From positions 79,926-143,925 of the forward strand of contig NZ_JAAVVC010000018.1 of NCBI RefSeq assembly GCF_018449725.1: 64,000 nt of DNA, given 5' to 3'. Below the pieces are notes generated by a model that saw nothing but the letters and a program-made list of their open reading frames with translations, had not been told where the DNA came from and did no database searches. Position 1 is the first letter of the stretch; each line of letters starts with the position of its first letter. Made by a program: the position numbers and the translations under genes. Below, one piece after another: positions 1 through 7,539 of this stretch. The DNA is from Pseudomonas sp. dw_612. GTDB lineage: Bacteria > Pseudomonadota > Gammaproteobacteria > Pseudomonadales > Pseudomonadaceae.

Positions 1-987
1 TGAAATCGCCGAACTCCATGCAGCAACCGCCACCAGTACGAAGAACACTACGCCCATCAACTGGCCGAAGGCTACGTTGCCAAAGGCAAAGGGCAGACTG
101 ACAAACATCAGGCCAGGGCCTTCGCTCGGGTTCAGGCCCGCGGCGAACACAATCGGAAACAATGCCAGGCCGGCCACCAGCGAAACGAAGGTATCGAGCA
201 GCGCCACGCCGACCACGGTGCCGGAAATCGACGAGTTCTTCGGCATATAAGCGCCGTAGATCATGATCGAACCTACGCCCACGCTCAGGGAGAAGAACGC
301 GTGGCCCATGGCGGGCAGCAAGCCGTCGAGGACTTTTTCGGGGTGGAAGTCGAACATGAAATGCACGCCTTCCATGAAATGGCCGGTCGTCATGCTGTAA
401 CCCAGCAGCACAATTACCATCACGAACAGCAGCGGCATCATGATCCGCAGGCTGCGCTCAAGTCCGGCGACCACGCCTTTGGCGATCACCACGGCGGACA
501 ACAGCATAAAAATCGTGTGCCAAAGTGTCAGGCGCCAAGGATCGGCGATCACATTGCCGAAATAAGCACCGACCTGATCCGCCGTCACACCCTGGAAGTC
601 GCCACGCCCCATGTCGATGATGTAATCCAGCGACCAACCGCCGACCACACTATAGAAAGACAGGATCAGCAACGCCGTGATCATCCCGGCGAATGCGCCC
701 CAGGACCACTTCCCTGAATGCCCCGCCTCCACTGCCAACACCTTCAAGGCGTTGGCCGGACTTTGACGGGCGCGGCGGCCGATCAGGGTTTCCGCCAGCA
801 TGACCGGCACACCGATCAGCGCGATGCAGGCCAAAAACATCAGCACGAACGCACCGCCGCCATAGACGCCGACCATGTACGGGAATTTCCAGATGCTACC
901 CAGCCCCACGGCCGAACCGGTCGCGGCGAGTATGAAGACCCAGCGGCTAGCCCAACTGCCGTGGACAGAAACCTTGTCTGTCGACAT
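1..987 (-). CDS. Sodium-dependent transporter, NSS/SNF family (partial)
   Basis: Reading the minus strand from an ATG at 987 gives an open frame of 329 codons with no stop, so the C-terminus lies outside the window. The start MSTDKVSVHGSWASRW is followed by a first helix containing GSAVGLGSIWKFPY, the sodium/substrate-binding signature of the neurotransmitter:sodium symporter family. Several more hydrophobic helices follow, including one with SFYSVVGGWSLDYI and a later segment with SVGVGSIMIYGAYM. Such bacterial proteins (LeuT/TnaT-like) cotransport amino acids or related solutes with sodium across the inner membrane; the substrate cannot be read from the sequence. The gene is divergent from smpB, with 118 bases between the two starts. 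Confidence 0.9.
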   Translation of the reverse strand, partial: MSTDKVSVHGSWASRWVFILAATGSAVGLGSIWKFPYMVGVYGGGAFVLMFLACIALIGVPVMLAETLIGRRARQSPANALKVLAVEAGHSGKWSWGAFAGMITALLILSFYSVVGGWSLDYIIDMGRGDFQGVTADQVGAYFGNVIADPWRLTLWHTIFMLLSAVVIAKGVVAGLERSLRIMMPLLFVMVIVLLGYSMTTGHFMEGVHFMFDFHPEKVLDGLLPAMGHAFFSLSVGVGSIMIYGAYMPKNSSISGTVVGVALLDTFVSLVAGLALFPIVFAAGLNPSEGPGLMFVSLPFAFGNVAFGQLMGVVFFVLVAVAAWSSAIS

Positions 988-1090
988 CGTTATCACGCCC
1001 AAGCGTTCAAAAAAGAGGCCGCATTGTCCGGGATTCAATCAACCTGCTCAAGCACGTAGCGATACCGTAGCCGACTTGCTTGCAACTCCC

Positions 1091-1105
1091 TATAATGCCG
1101 CCCCT
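1091..1105 (+). promoter_or_regulatory. Candidate smpB -10 box with almost no leader
   Basis: A consensus TATAAT lies at 1091-1096, only nine bases before the smpB ATG. A start of transcription seven bases downstream would leave a 5' leader of about three nucleotides. No Shine-Dalgarno-like purine run precedes the ATG (GCCGCCCCT). No good -35 hexamer is visible about 17 bases upstream, so the promoter call is tentative. Confidence 0.4.
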
Positions 1106-1588
1106 ATGGCTAAACAGAAGAAACACCCAACAGGGACCATCGCGCAAAATAAAAAGGCGCGACACGATTACTTCATCGAACATAAGTTCGAGGCTGGTCT
1201 GGTCCTGGCCGGCTGGGAAGTAAAAAGTCTGCGGGCAAGCAAGCTACAGCTTGTTGACAGTTATGTGCTGCTCAAGGATGGCGAAGCCTGGCTGCTCGGC
1301 AGTCACATTACGCCGCTGATGACCGCCAGCACCCACGTCATTGCTGACCCGACCCGCACCCGTAAATTGCTGCTCAACCGCCGCGAGCTGGAAAAGCTGG
1401 CAACTGCGGTGCAGCAAAAAGGTTACGCCTGCGTGTGCCTGTCCTGGTATTGGAGCAAGCACATGGTCAAGTGCGAGATCGCTCTGGGCAAGGGCAAGAA
1501 GGAATACGACAAGCGTGATACCGAACGCGAACGCGACGCCGGTCGCGAGTTGCAGCGTGCGGTGCGGAACAAGGGCAAGGAAGATTAA
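1106..1588 (+). CDS. smpB: SsrA-binding protein SmpB
   Basis: A 160-residue protein of normal SmpB length. It binds tmRNA and brings it to stalled ribosomes for trans-translation. Family signatures are present: NKKARHDYFIE near the N-terminus, the core GWEVKSLRASK, a region LLLNRRELEKL, and the basic C-terminal tail with KGKKEYDKRDTERERD that occupies the mRNA channel. The frame is open upstream, but homology begins at MAKQKKHPTG, so the ATG at 1106 is chosen. No Shine-Dalgarno sequence precedes it. The partner RNA gene ssrA lies about 9.8 kb downstream, on the far side of the lactate operon. Confidence 0.97.
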   Translation: MAKQKKHPTGTIAQNKKARHDYFIEHKFEAGLVLAGWEVKSLRASKLQLVDSYVLLKDGEAWLLGSHITPLMTASTHVIADPTRTRKLLLNRRELEKLATAVQQKGYACVCLSWYWSKHMVKCEIALGKGKKEYDKRDTERERDAGRELQRAVRNKGKED

Positions 1589-1608
1589 TTCTCTTTTAGC
1601 CTGAGGCC

Positions 1609-1689
1609 GCCTTCGCGAGCAAGCCCGCTCCCACATTGGATTTGTGACCGACACAAAACAAATGTGGGAGCGGGCTTGCTCGCGAAGGC
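1609..1689. repeat. REP doublet (inverted pair), copy 1
   Basis: Two arms, GCCTTCGCGAGCAAGCCCGC(TCCCACA) and its reverse complement, surround about 28 bases of spacer. This is the typical REPIN layout of fluorescent pseudomonads. It lies between the convergent smpB and lldR genes and could also act as a bidirectional terminator. The same core recurs at 17941, 46013 and 48557. Confidence 0.9.
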
Positions 1690-1718
1690 GATCGTACATT
1701 CACCATAGAACTGAATGA

Positions 1719-2486
1719 CTACATCCCCTTGCGCCGCTCCGCCCGAGCCATGCGCTGCACTTCCTGACGCACCTCTTCCAGCACTTCCTGCACATACAAA
1801 ATGTGTCGACTGGAGACTTCCCGCGCCTGCTCCGCCCGCCCTTCGATAATCGCCAGATACAATTCCCGGTGCTGACTGATCAGCATGTCCCGCGTCTCGG
1901 TGCGTTGCTTGTACATCCCGCCAATGTTGGTCACCACGTTGCGCTTGAGCAAATCGAACAGCCCACGAATGGTGTGCAGCAACACGGCGTTATGGCTGGC
2001 CTCGGCGATCGCCAGGTGGAATTTCGCATCCGCCGCGCCCTCTTCCACTCGACTCACTTCATCGTGGCGCGTGTAGCAATCCTGCAATTCGTCGAACGCC
2101 GCCGTCAGCCGTTCACGATCTACATCAGTGGCGCGCAACGCCGCGTAATAGGCGCAGGACGCTTCCAGGGTATGGCGGAATTCCAGCAGATCACGCTGGG
2201 CCTCGGGGTTGCTTTCCAGCAAATGCAGCAGCGGATCACTGAACGTCGAGCCCAGGGAGTCCACCACGTAATTGCCGCCGCCCTGACGACTGACCAGCAA
2301 GCCTTTGGCCGCCAACTTCTGAATAGCTTCGCGCAACGAGGGGCGTGACACGCCGAACTGCTCCGCCAACGCGCGCTCGGCCGGCAGACGCTCACCGGAC
2401 TTCAGCGTGCCCTCGAGAATCATCCCCTCGAGCCGCTCGACAATATCGTCAGACAAACGGCGCTGACGAATCTGATCAAACCCCAT
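1719..2486 (-). CDS. lldR: GntR/FCD-family lactate regulator LldR
   Basis: 255 residues. The N-terminal winged helix-turn-helix spans about residues 8-75, with the GntR signature LPAERALAEQFGVSRPSLRE and a wing at SRQGGGNYV. The C-terminal FCD ligand domain includes EFRHTLE and FHLAIAEASHN, which supply metal- and ligand-binding residues in this family. Known LldR proteins repress lactate-use genes and are released by lactate. Here the gene is divergent from lldP, and the shared 261-base gap contains a perfect LldR/PdhR-type palindrome, which supports the assignment. The start MGFDQIRQRRLSDDIVERL fits the family. Confidence 0.93.
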   Translation of the reverse strand: MGFDQIRQRRLSDDIVERLEGMILEGTLKSGERLPAERALAEQFGVSRPSLREAIQKLAAKGLLVSRQGGGNYVVDSLGSTFSDPLLHLLESNPEAQRDLLEFRHTLEASCAYYAALRATDVDRERLTAAFDELQDCYTRHDEVSRVEEGAADAKFHLAIAEASHNAVLLHTIRGLFDLLKRNVVTNIGGMYKQRTETRDMLISQHRELYLAIIEGRAEQAREVSSRHILYVQEVLEEVRQEVQRMARAERRKGM

Positions 2487-2632
2487 AACTCAATTCTCCA
2501 CGATCCCGGCAGCTCGCCGGGCTCTCTATTCTGGCCTATCGGCGCTATGGCAGCACCTACCAGACGACGCTTGCTCGAACAGATCAGATGCGTTCTGCAC
2601 CGCTTATTCGACAAAAGTTTTAGGGCGGCAAA

Positions 2633-2663
2633 TTGACACACCGCCTACAAGGCTTTTACCCTA
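2633..2663 (+). promoter_or_regulatory. Candidate lldP promoter
   Basis: A consensus -35 TTGACA lies at 2633-2638, with a weak -10 candidate TACCCT at 2658-2663 (an alternative reading shifts this by a few bases). The predicted start near 2670 falls just before the operator at 2680-2696, which would suit repression by LldR. Only the -35 is convincing. Confidence 0.4.
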
Positions 2664-2679
2664 GCCAACAGCGATTGTA

Positions 2680-2696
2680 AATTGGTATTACCAATT
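2680..2696 (+). promoter_or_regulatory. LldR operator palindrome
   Basis: AATTGGTATTACCAATT is a perfect 7-3-7 inverted repeat. It matches the AATTGGTnnnACCAATT type of site known for LldR/PdhR regulators of the GntR-FCD family. It lies between lldR and lldP, 51 bases before the lldP ATG. The position downstream of the candidate promoter suggests repression. Confidence 0.8.
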
Positions 2697-2747
2697 AACC
2701 AAGAACGCTGACAGTGCCTGACCAACAACAATTAGGGGCCACCCCAT

Positions 2748-4442
2748 ATGCAAACCTGGCAACAGCTCTACAGCCCGCTCGGCAGTCTCGGCGTGTCCGC
2801 ACTCGCGGCCGTCATCCCCATCGTATTTTTCTTCCTGGCTTTGGCCGTGTTCCGTCTCAAAGGCCACGTGGCCGGCAGCATCACCCTGGCCTTGTCGATT
2901 GCCGTAGCGATCTTCGCATTCCAGATGCCCGTGGATATGGCAATCGCCGCGGCCGGGTATGGCTTCGCCTACGGTCTGTGGCCGATTGCCTGGATCATCG
3001 TCGCGGCGGTGTTCCTCTACAAACTGACCGTCAAGAGCGGCCAGTTCGAAGTGATCCGCAGCTCCGTGCTGTCGATCACCGATGACCAACGCCTGCAAGT
3101 GCTGCTGATCGGCTTCTGCTTCGGCGCGTTCCTGGAAGGTGCCGCCGGTTTCGGTGCGCCGGTAGCGATTACCGCCGCACTGCTTGTAGGACTTGGCTTC
3201 AACCCGCTGTACGCCGCTGGCCTGTGCCTGATCGCCAACACCGCGCCCGTCGCGTTCGGCGCCCTGGGGATTCCGATCATCGTTGCCGGGCAAGTCACCG
3301 GTATCGACGCGTTCAAGATCGGCGCCATGACCGGCCGCCAACTGCCACTGCTGTCGCTGTTCGTGCCGTTCTGGCTGGTGTTCATGATGGACGGCATGCG
3401 CGGTGTTCGGGAAACCTGGCCAGCCGCACTGGTGGCGGGTTTGAGCTTTGCCATCACCCAATACTTCACCTCTAACTTCATCGGCCCTGAGCTGCCAGAT
3501 ATCACCTCAGCACTGGCCAGCCTGATTTCCCTGACCCTGTTCCTGAAAGTCTGGCAGCCAAAACGCGCCGCCGGCCAACACATCGCCGGCGCTGTCTCGG
3601 CTTCGGTCGTGACTGCCAGCGTCGGAGGTTTCGGCCAGAAACGCACAACCGTGGCTTCGCCTTACAGCCTGCTGGAAATTTTCAAGGCCTGGTCGCCGTT
3701 CCTGATCCTCACCGTACTGGTCACTATCTGGACCCTGAAACCGTTCAAGGCGATGTTTGCCGCTGGCGGCTCGATGTACAGCTGGGTATTCAACTTCGCC
3801 ATCCCGCACCTGGATCAAATGGTGATCAAGGTCGCGCCGATTGTGACGGTTCCGACCGCGATTCCGGCGGTGTTCAAACTTGATCCGATTTCCGCGACCG
3901 GCACGGCGATTTTCTTCTCCGCGCTGATCTCGATGCTGGTGCTGAAGATCAATTTCAAAATTGGTCTTACCACCTTAAAAGAAACCTTCTACGAACTGCG
4001 CTGGCCGATTCTGTCCATCGGCATGGTGTTGGCGTTTGCGTTCGTCACCAATTACTCGGGCATGTCATCGACCATGGCTTTGGTGTTGGCGGCAACCGGC
4101 GCGGCGTTCCCGTTCTTCTCGCCATTCCTCGGCTGGCTGGGCGTGTTCCTGACCGGTTCCGATACCTCGTCGAACGCACTGTTCAGTTCGCTGCAAGCCA
4201 CCACTGCGCACCAGATTGGTGTCAGCGATGTGTTGCTGGTGGCGGCAAACACCAGCGGTGGCGTGACCGGCAAGATGATCTCGCCGCAGTCGATCGCCGT
4301 GGCCTGCGCCGCGACCGGGCTGGTAGGCAAGGAGTCGGATCTGTTCCGCTTCACCCTCAAGCACAGCCTGTTCTTCGCCACGATTGTCGGGATCATCACC
4401 TACGTCCAAGCCTATTGGCTCACCGGCATGTTGGTGCACTAA
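2748..4442 (+). CDS. lldP: L-lactate permease LldP
   Basis: 564 residues, the usual size of the LctP/LldP family. It imports lactate (and glycolate) with protons across the inner membrane. The sequence is a string of hydrophobic helices from residue about 14 to the end, with family stretches such as GAFLEGAAGFGAPVAI, near residue 125, and TGSDTSSNALFSSLQ and MISPQSIAVACAA near the C-terminus. It is the first gene of the lldP-lutA-lutB-lutC-dld operon and faces lldR across the operator. The N-terminus MQTWQQLYSPLGS is typical. Confidence 0.96.
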   Translation: MQTWQQLYSPLGSLGVSALAAVIPIVFFFLALAVFRLKGHVAGSITLALSIAVAIFAFQMPVDMAIAAAGYGFAYGLWPIAWIIVAAVFLYKLTVKSGQFEVIRSSVLSITDDQRLQVLLIGFCFGAFLEGAAGFGAPVAITAALLVGLGFNPLYAAGLCLIANTAPVAFGALGIPIIVAGQVTGIDAFKIGAMTGRQLPLLSLFVPFWLVFMMDGMRGVRETWPAALVAGLSFAITQYFTSNFIGPELPDITSALASLISLTLFLKVWQPKRAAGQHIAGAVSASVVTASVGGFGQKRTTVASPYSLLEIFKAWSPFLILTVLVTIWTLKPFKAMFAAGGSMYSWVFNFAIPHLDQMVIKVAPIVTVPTAIPAVFKLDPISATGTAIFFSALISMLVLKINFKIGLTTLKETFYELRWPILSIGMVLAFAFVTNYSGMSSTMALVLAATGAAFPFFSPFLGWLGVFLTGSDTSSNALFSSLQATTAHQIGVSDVLLVAANTSGGVTGKMISPQSIAVACAATGLVGKESDLFRFTLKHSLFFATIVGIITYVQAYWLTGMLVH

Positions 4443-4467
4443 ACCTACGAACAACACGGAAAAAACC

Positions 4468-4492
4468 GACGCCGGACCACGATTCCGGCGTC
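4468..4492 (+). terminator. Intercistronic hairpin between lldP and lutA
   Basis: GACGCCGGA and TCCGGCGTC form a perfect nine-base-pair stem with a seven-base loop. No T-run follows, so it is more likely a partial terminator, an RNA-stability element or an attenuator than a full intrinsic terminator. It could separate the level of the permease from that of the downstream enzymes. Confidence 0.5.
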
Positions 4493-4592
4493 AGCTATTC
4501 ACTACCCGGTCTGTAAGGCTGCTGAAAGCTTGTCGCTCTATATTCAGCAGCCTCAACGGACGGATAACCGGGACCACCCGGAGACACGCCTG

Positions 4593-5417
4593 ATGAGCGA
4601 GCTTTTTTACAACGCCGTGCCGAACGCAACCCGCGTCGCCCCGCCACTGCCCCTGCCTCGGCAATACCCCAGCGAAAAACCGTCGAGGGTGTACCTGTTC
4701 GGGACCTGCGTGGTGGATTTGTTCTACCCCGAGGCCGGGATGGACGCGATTCACCTGCTGGAACGCGAAGGCATCCGTGTCGACTACCCACAAGGGCAAA
4801 GCTGCTGCGGGCAACCGGCCTACACCTCGGGTTACACCGAACAGGCCCGGACCGTGGCGCGCTCGCAACTGGCGCTGTTTGCCGGGGATTATCCGGTGGT
4901 GGTGCCGTCGGGTTCTTGCGCGGGGATGTTGCGCGAACACTACGCCGACTTGTTCAAGGACGAGCCGGACACCTTGAAACAGGTGCAAGCCCTCGCAACC
5001 CGGACCTACGAGTTGGCGGAGTTCTTGCTGTTTGTTTGCAAGGTGCAACTCAAGGACTGCGGTGAACCGGTGAAAGTGGCGCTGCACACGTCGTGCTCGG
5101 CACGCCGTGAGATGAACACTCACCTGCACGGCCGCGAGTTGTTGGCGCAGTTGGGCAACGTGGAACGGGTCGAGCACAGCCACGAAAGTGAATGCTGTGG
5201 CTTTGGTGGGACTTTCAGCGTCCGTATGCCAGACATTTCCGGCGCGATGGTGGCTGACAAGACCCGCTCGTTGAAGCAATCCGGCGCGCATCAGGTCTTG
5301 AGTGCCGATTGCGGTTGCCTGATGAACATCAACGGCTCGCTGGAAAAACAGAAGGAAGCGTTGCGCGGCCAACACCTGGCCAGTTTCCTTTGGCAGCGTA
5401 CCGGGGGTGTTCGATGA
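4593..5417 (+). CDS. lutA: L-lactate oxidation complex subunit LutA (LldE)
   Basis: 274 residues. A cysteine-rich (CCG) protein of the three-part LutABC system, which oxidises L-lactate to pyruvate. It carries two CCG modules: SCCGQPAYTSGY near residue 67 and CCGFGGTFS near residue 206, with HTSCSARRE before the second and DCGCLMN after it. These bind iron-sulfur clusters in the family. The frame stays open upstream, but homology begins at MSELFYNAVPNA, so the ATG at 4593 is used. The stop overlaps the lutB start by four bases (ATGA). Confidence 0.93.
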   Translation: MSELFYNAVPNATRVAPPLPLPRQYPSEKPSRVYLFGTCVVDLFYPEAGMDAIHLLEREGIRVDYPQGQSCCGQPAYTSGYTEQARTVARSQLALFAGDYPVVVPSGSCAGMLREHYADLFKDEPDTLKQVQALATRTYELAEFLLFVCKVQLKDCGEPVKVALHTSCSARREMNTHLHGRELLAQLGNVERVEHSHESECCGFGGTFSVRMPDISGAMVADKTRSLKQSGAHQVLSADCGCLMNINGSLEKQKEALRGQHLASFLWQRTGGVR

Positions 5418-6868
5418 ACGCTTCCGCGATTATTCCTACGGTTACCGTGGAAGAAGACTTTCGGACCCGGGCTCACGAGGCTTTGGCTGACAAGCAACTG
5501 CGAAACAACTTTCGCACTGCGATGGATTCACTGATGACAAAACGGGCAGCGTCTTTCAGCGATGCCCATGAAAGAGAACATTTGCGAGCGCTGGGCAATG
5601 CTGTCCGCGCCCGTGCGTTATCCAAGTTGCCCGACCTGCTCGAACAACTTGAACAGAACCTGACCCGCAACGGTGTGACAGTGCACTGGGCGGAAACGGT
5701 GGACGAGGCCAATGGCATCGTCCTCTCGATCATCCGCGCTCACGAGGGGCGGCAAGTGATCAAGGGCAAATCGATGGTCAGCGAAGAAATGGAGATGAAT
5801 CATTTCCTCGCTGAACAGGGCATTGAATGCCTGGAATCGGACATGGGCGAGTACATCGTCCAGCTCGACCACGAGAAGCCTTCACACATTATTATGCCGG
5901 CGATCCACAAGAATGCCGGTCAGGTCGCGTCCTTGTTCCACGACAAACTTGGCGTGGAGTACACCAAGGACGTTGACCAACTCATTCAGATCGGTCGCAA
6001 AGTCTTGCGACAGAAATTCTTCGAAGCGGACATCGGCGTCTCCGGCGTCAACTTCGCCGTGGCCGAAACCGGCACCCTGCTGCTGGTGGAAAACGAAGGC
6101 AACGGGCGCATGACCACCACCGTGCCGCCGGTGCACATCGCCGTCACCGGCATCGAAAAAGTCGTCGAAAACCTGCGGGACGTCGTACCGCTGGTGTCGC
6201 TGCTGACTCGCTCCGCGTTGGGCCAGCCGATCACCACCTACGTCAACATGATCTCCGGCCCGCGCAAGGAACATGAACTCGACGGCCCCCGGGAGGTGCA
6301 CCTGGTATTGCTCGACAACGGTCGCAGCCAGGCCTTTGCTGACAGCGAATTGCGCCAGACCCTGAACTGCATTCGCTGCGGCGCCTGTATGAATCATTGC
6401 CCGGTCTACACTCGAATCGGCGGTCACGCCTATGGGGAGGTTTACCCTGGGCCTATCGGGAAAATCATCACCCCGCACATGGTCGGCCTGGCGAAAGTCC
6501 CGGATCACCCGAGCGCCTCGTCGCTGTGCGGTGCCTGCGGCGAAGTCTGCCCGGTAAAAATTCCGATCCCCGCATTACTGCGACGCCTGCGCGAAGAGAA
6601 CGTCAAAGCCCCGGACAGCCCGCATCAAGTCATGCGCGGCCAGGGCAGCAAGTACTCGCGCAAGGAACGTTTTATCTGGAACGCCTGGGCGAAACTCAAC
6701 AGCTCGCCGACGCTCTATCGTTTGTTCGGCTTCTTCGCCACGCGCCTGCGTGCCCTTGCGCCAAGCAATGTCGGCCCATGGACGCAAAACCACAGCGCGC
6801 CAAAACCCGCTGCCCGCTCGCTGCATGACATGGCCCGCGAGCATCTGGCCAAACAGGGAGACCGTTGA
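5414..6868 (+). CDS. lutB: L-lactate oxidation iron-sulfur protein LutB (LldF)
   Basis: 484 residues. The N-terminal LUD domain covers roughly residues 70-300 (VSEEMEMNHFLAEQGIE, GVNFAVAETGTLLLVENEGN). A ferredoxin-like pair of [4Fe-4S] motifs follows: C319-x2-C322-x2-C325-x3-C329 and C372-x2-C375-x3-C379. This is the electron-carrying subunit of LutABC in L-lactate oxidation. The ATG at 5414 overlaps the lutA stop, and its own stop overlaps the lutC ATG by one base, indicating translational coupling. The start MNASAIIPTVTVEEDF is preferred over longer in-frame options inside lutA. Confidence 0.95.
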   Translation: MNASAIIPTVTVEEDFRTRAHEALADKQLRNNFRTAMDSLMTKRAASFSDAHEREHLRALGNAVRARALSKLPDLLEQLEQNLTRNGVTVHWAETVDEANGIVLSIIRAHEGRQVIKGKSMVSEEMEMNHFLAEQGIECLESDMGEYIVQLDHEKPSHIIMPAIHKNAGQVASLFHDKLGVEYTKDVDQLIQIGRKVLRQKFFEADIGVSGVNFAVAETGTLLLVENEGNGRMTTTVPPVHIAVTGIEKVVENLRDVVPLVSLLTRSALGQPITTYVNMISGPRKEHELDGPREVHLVLLDNGRSQAFADSELRQTLNCIRCGACMNHCPVYTRIGGHAYGEVYPGPIGKIITPHMVGLAKVPDHPSASSLCGACGEVCPVKIPIPALLRRLREENVKAPDSPHQVMRGQGSKYSRKERFIWNAWAKLNSSPTLYRLFGFFATRLRALAPSNVGPWTQNHSAPKPAARSLHDMAREHLAKQGDR

Positions 6869-7539
6869 TGAGCGCCAAGCAAAATATCCTCGCCAAACTG
6901 CGCAATAGTCTGACCGGAACTACACCGGTGCCTGACGAGTTCGATGTCGAACTGCTGACCAAGCCCTACACCTACGCGGCCGAACAACGCATTCCGCAAC
7001 TGCGCAAACTGATGGAAGCGGTACACACTGAAATCCACCTCACCTCGGGCGAAGATTGGCCCGGGTTGTTAGCTCAATTGTTGAAGGATCGTCAGTTGCC
7101 GAGCTTGTTGATCGCGCCGACGACGCCCCATGGTCAACGTGTCACACAGCACTGGTCGAAAAATCCCGACCTGCCAGCGCTCAAGTCCTACGACCGCCCG
7201 GTAGAAGAATGGAAAGCCGAATTGTTTAACGACACCCCGGCCAGCCTGACCACCACACTCGGCGCAATCGCCGCGACGGGCAGTCTGATTCTCTGGCCGA
7301 CACGGGAAGAACCACGACTGATGAGCCTGGTGCCGCCGGTGCATTTCGCCCTGCTCAAGGCCAGTGAAATCCGCGACAACTTCTATCAGGTGCAGCAGGA
7401 ATTCGAATGGGCCCAAGGCATGCCGACCAACGCGCTGCTGGTGTCCGGCCCGTCGAAGACCGCCGACATCGAGCAAGTGCTGGCCTACGGCGCCCACGGT
7501 CCGAAAGACCTGGTGGTGTTGATCCTGGAGGACCAATGA
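6868..7539 (+). CDS. lutC: L-lactate oxidation subunit LutC (LldG)
   Basis: 223 residues, a single LUD-domain protein. Recognisable segments are the N-terminal MSAKQNILAKLR, the central TTTLGAIAATGSLILWPTRE and the C-terminal VSGPSKTADIEQVLAYGAHG, the last typical of LutC/YkgG. It is the third subunit of the L-lactate oxidising complex. A TTG just before the ATG at 6868 could extend the frame by one codon; the ATG is chosen. Its stop overlaps the next gene by four bases (ATGA). Confidence 0.94.
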   Translation: MSAKQNILAKLRNSLTGTTPVPDEFDVELLTKPYTYAAEQRIPQLRKLMEAVHTEIHLTSGEDWPGLLAQLLKDRQLPSLLIAPTTPHGQRVTQHWSKNPDLPALKSYDRPVEEWKAELFNDTPASLTTTLGAIAATGSLILWPTREEPRLMSLVPPVHFALLKASEIRDNFYQVQQEFEWAQGMPTNALLVSGPSKTADIEQVLAYGAHGPKDLVVLILEDQ

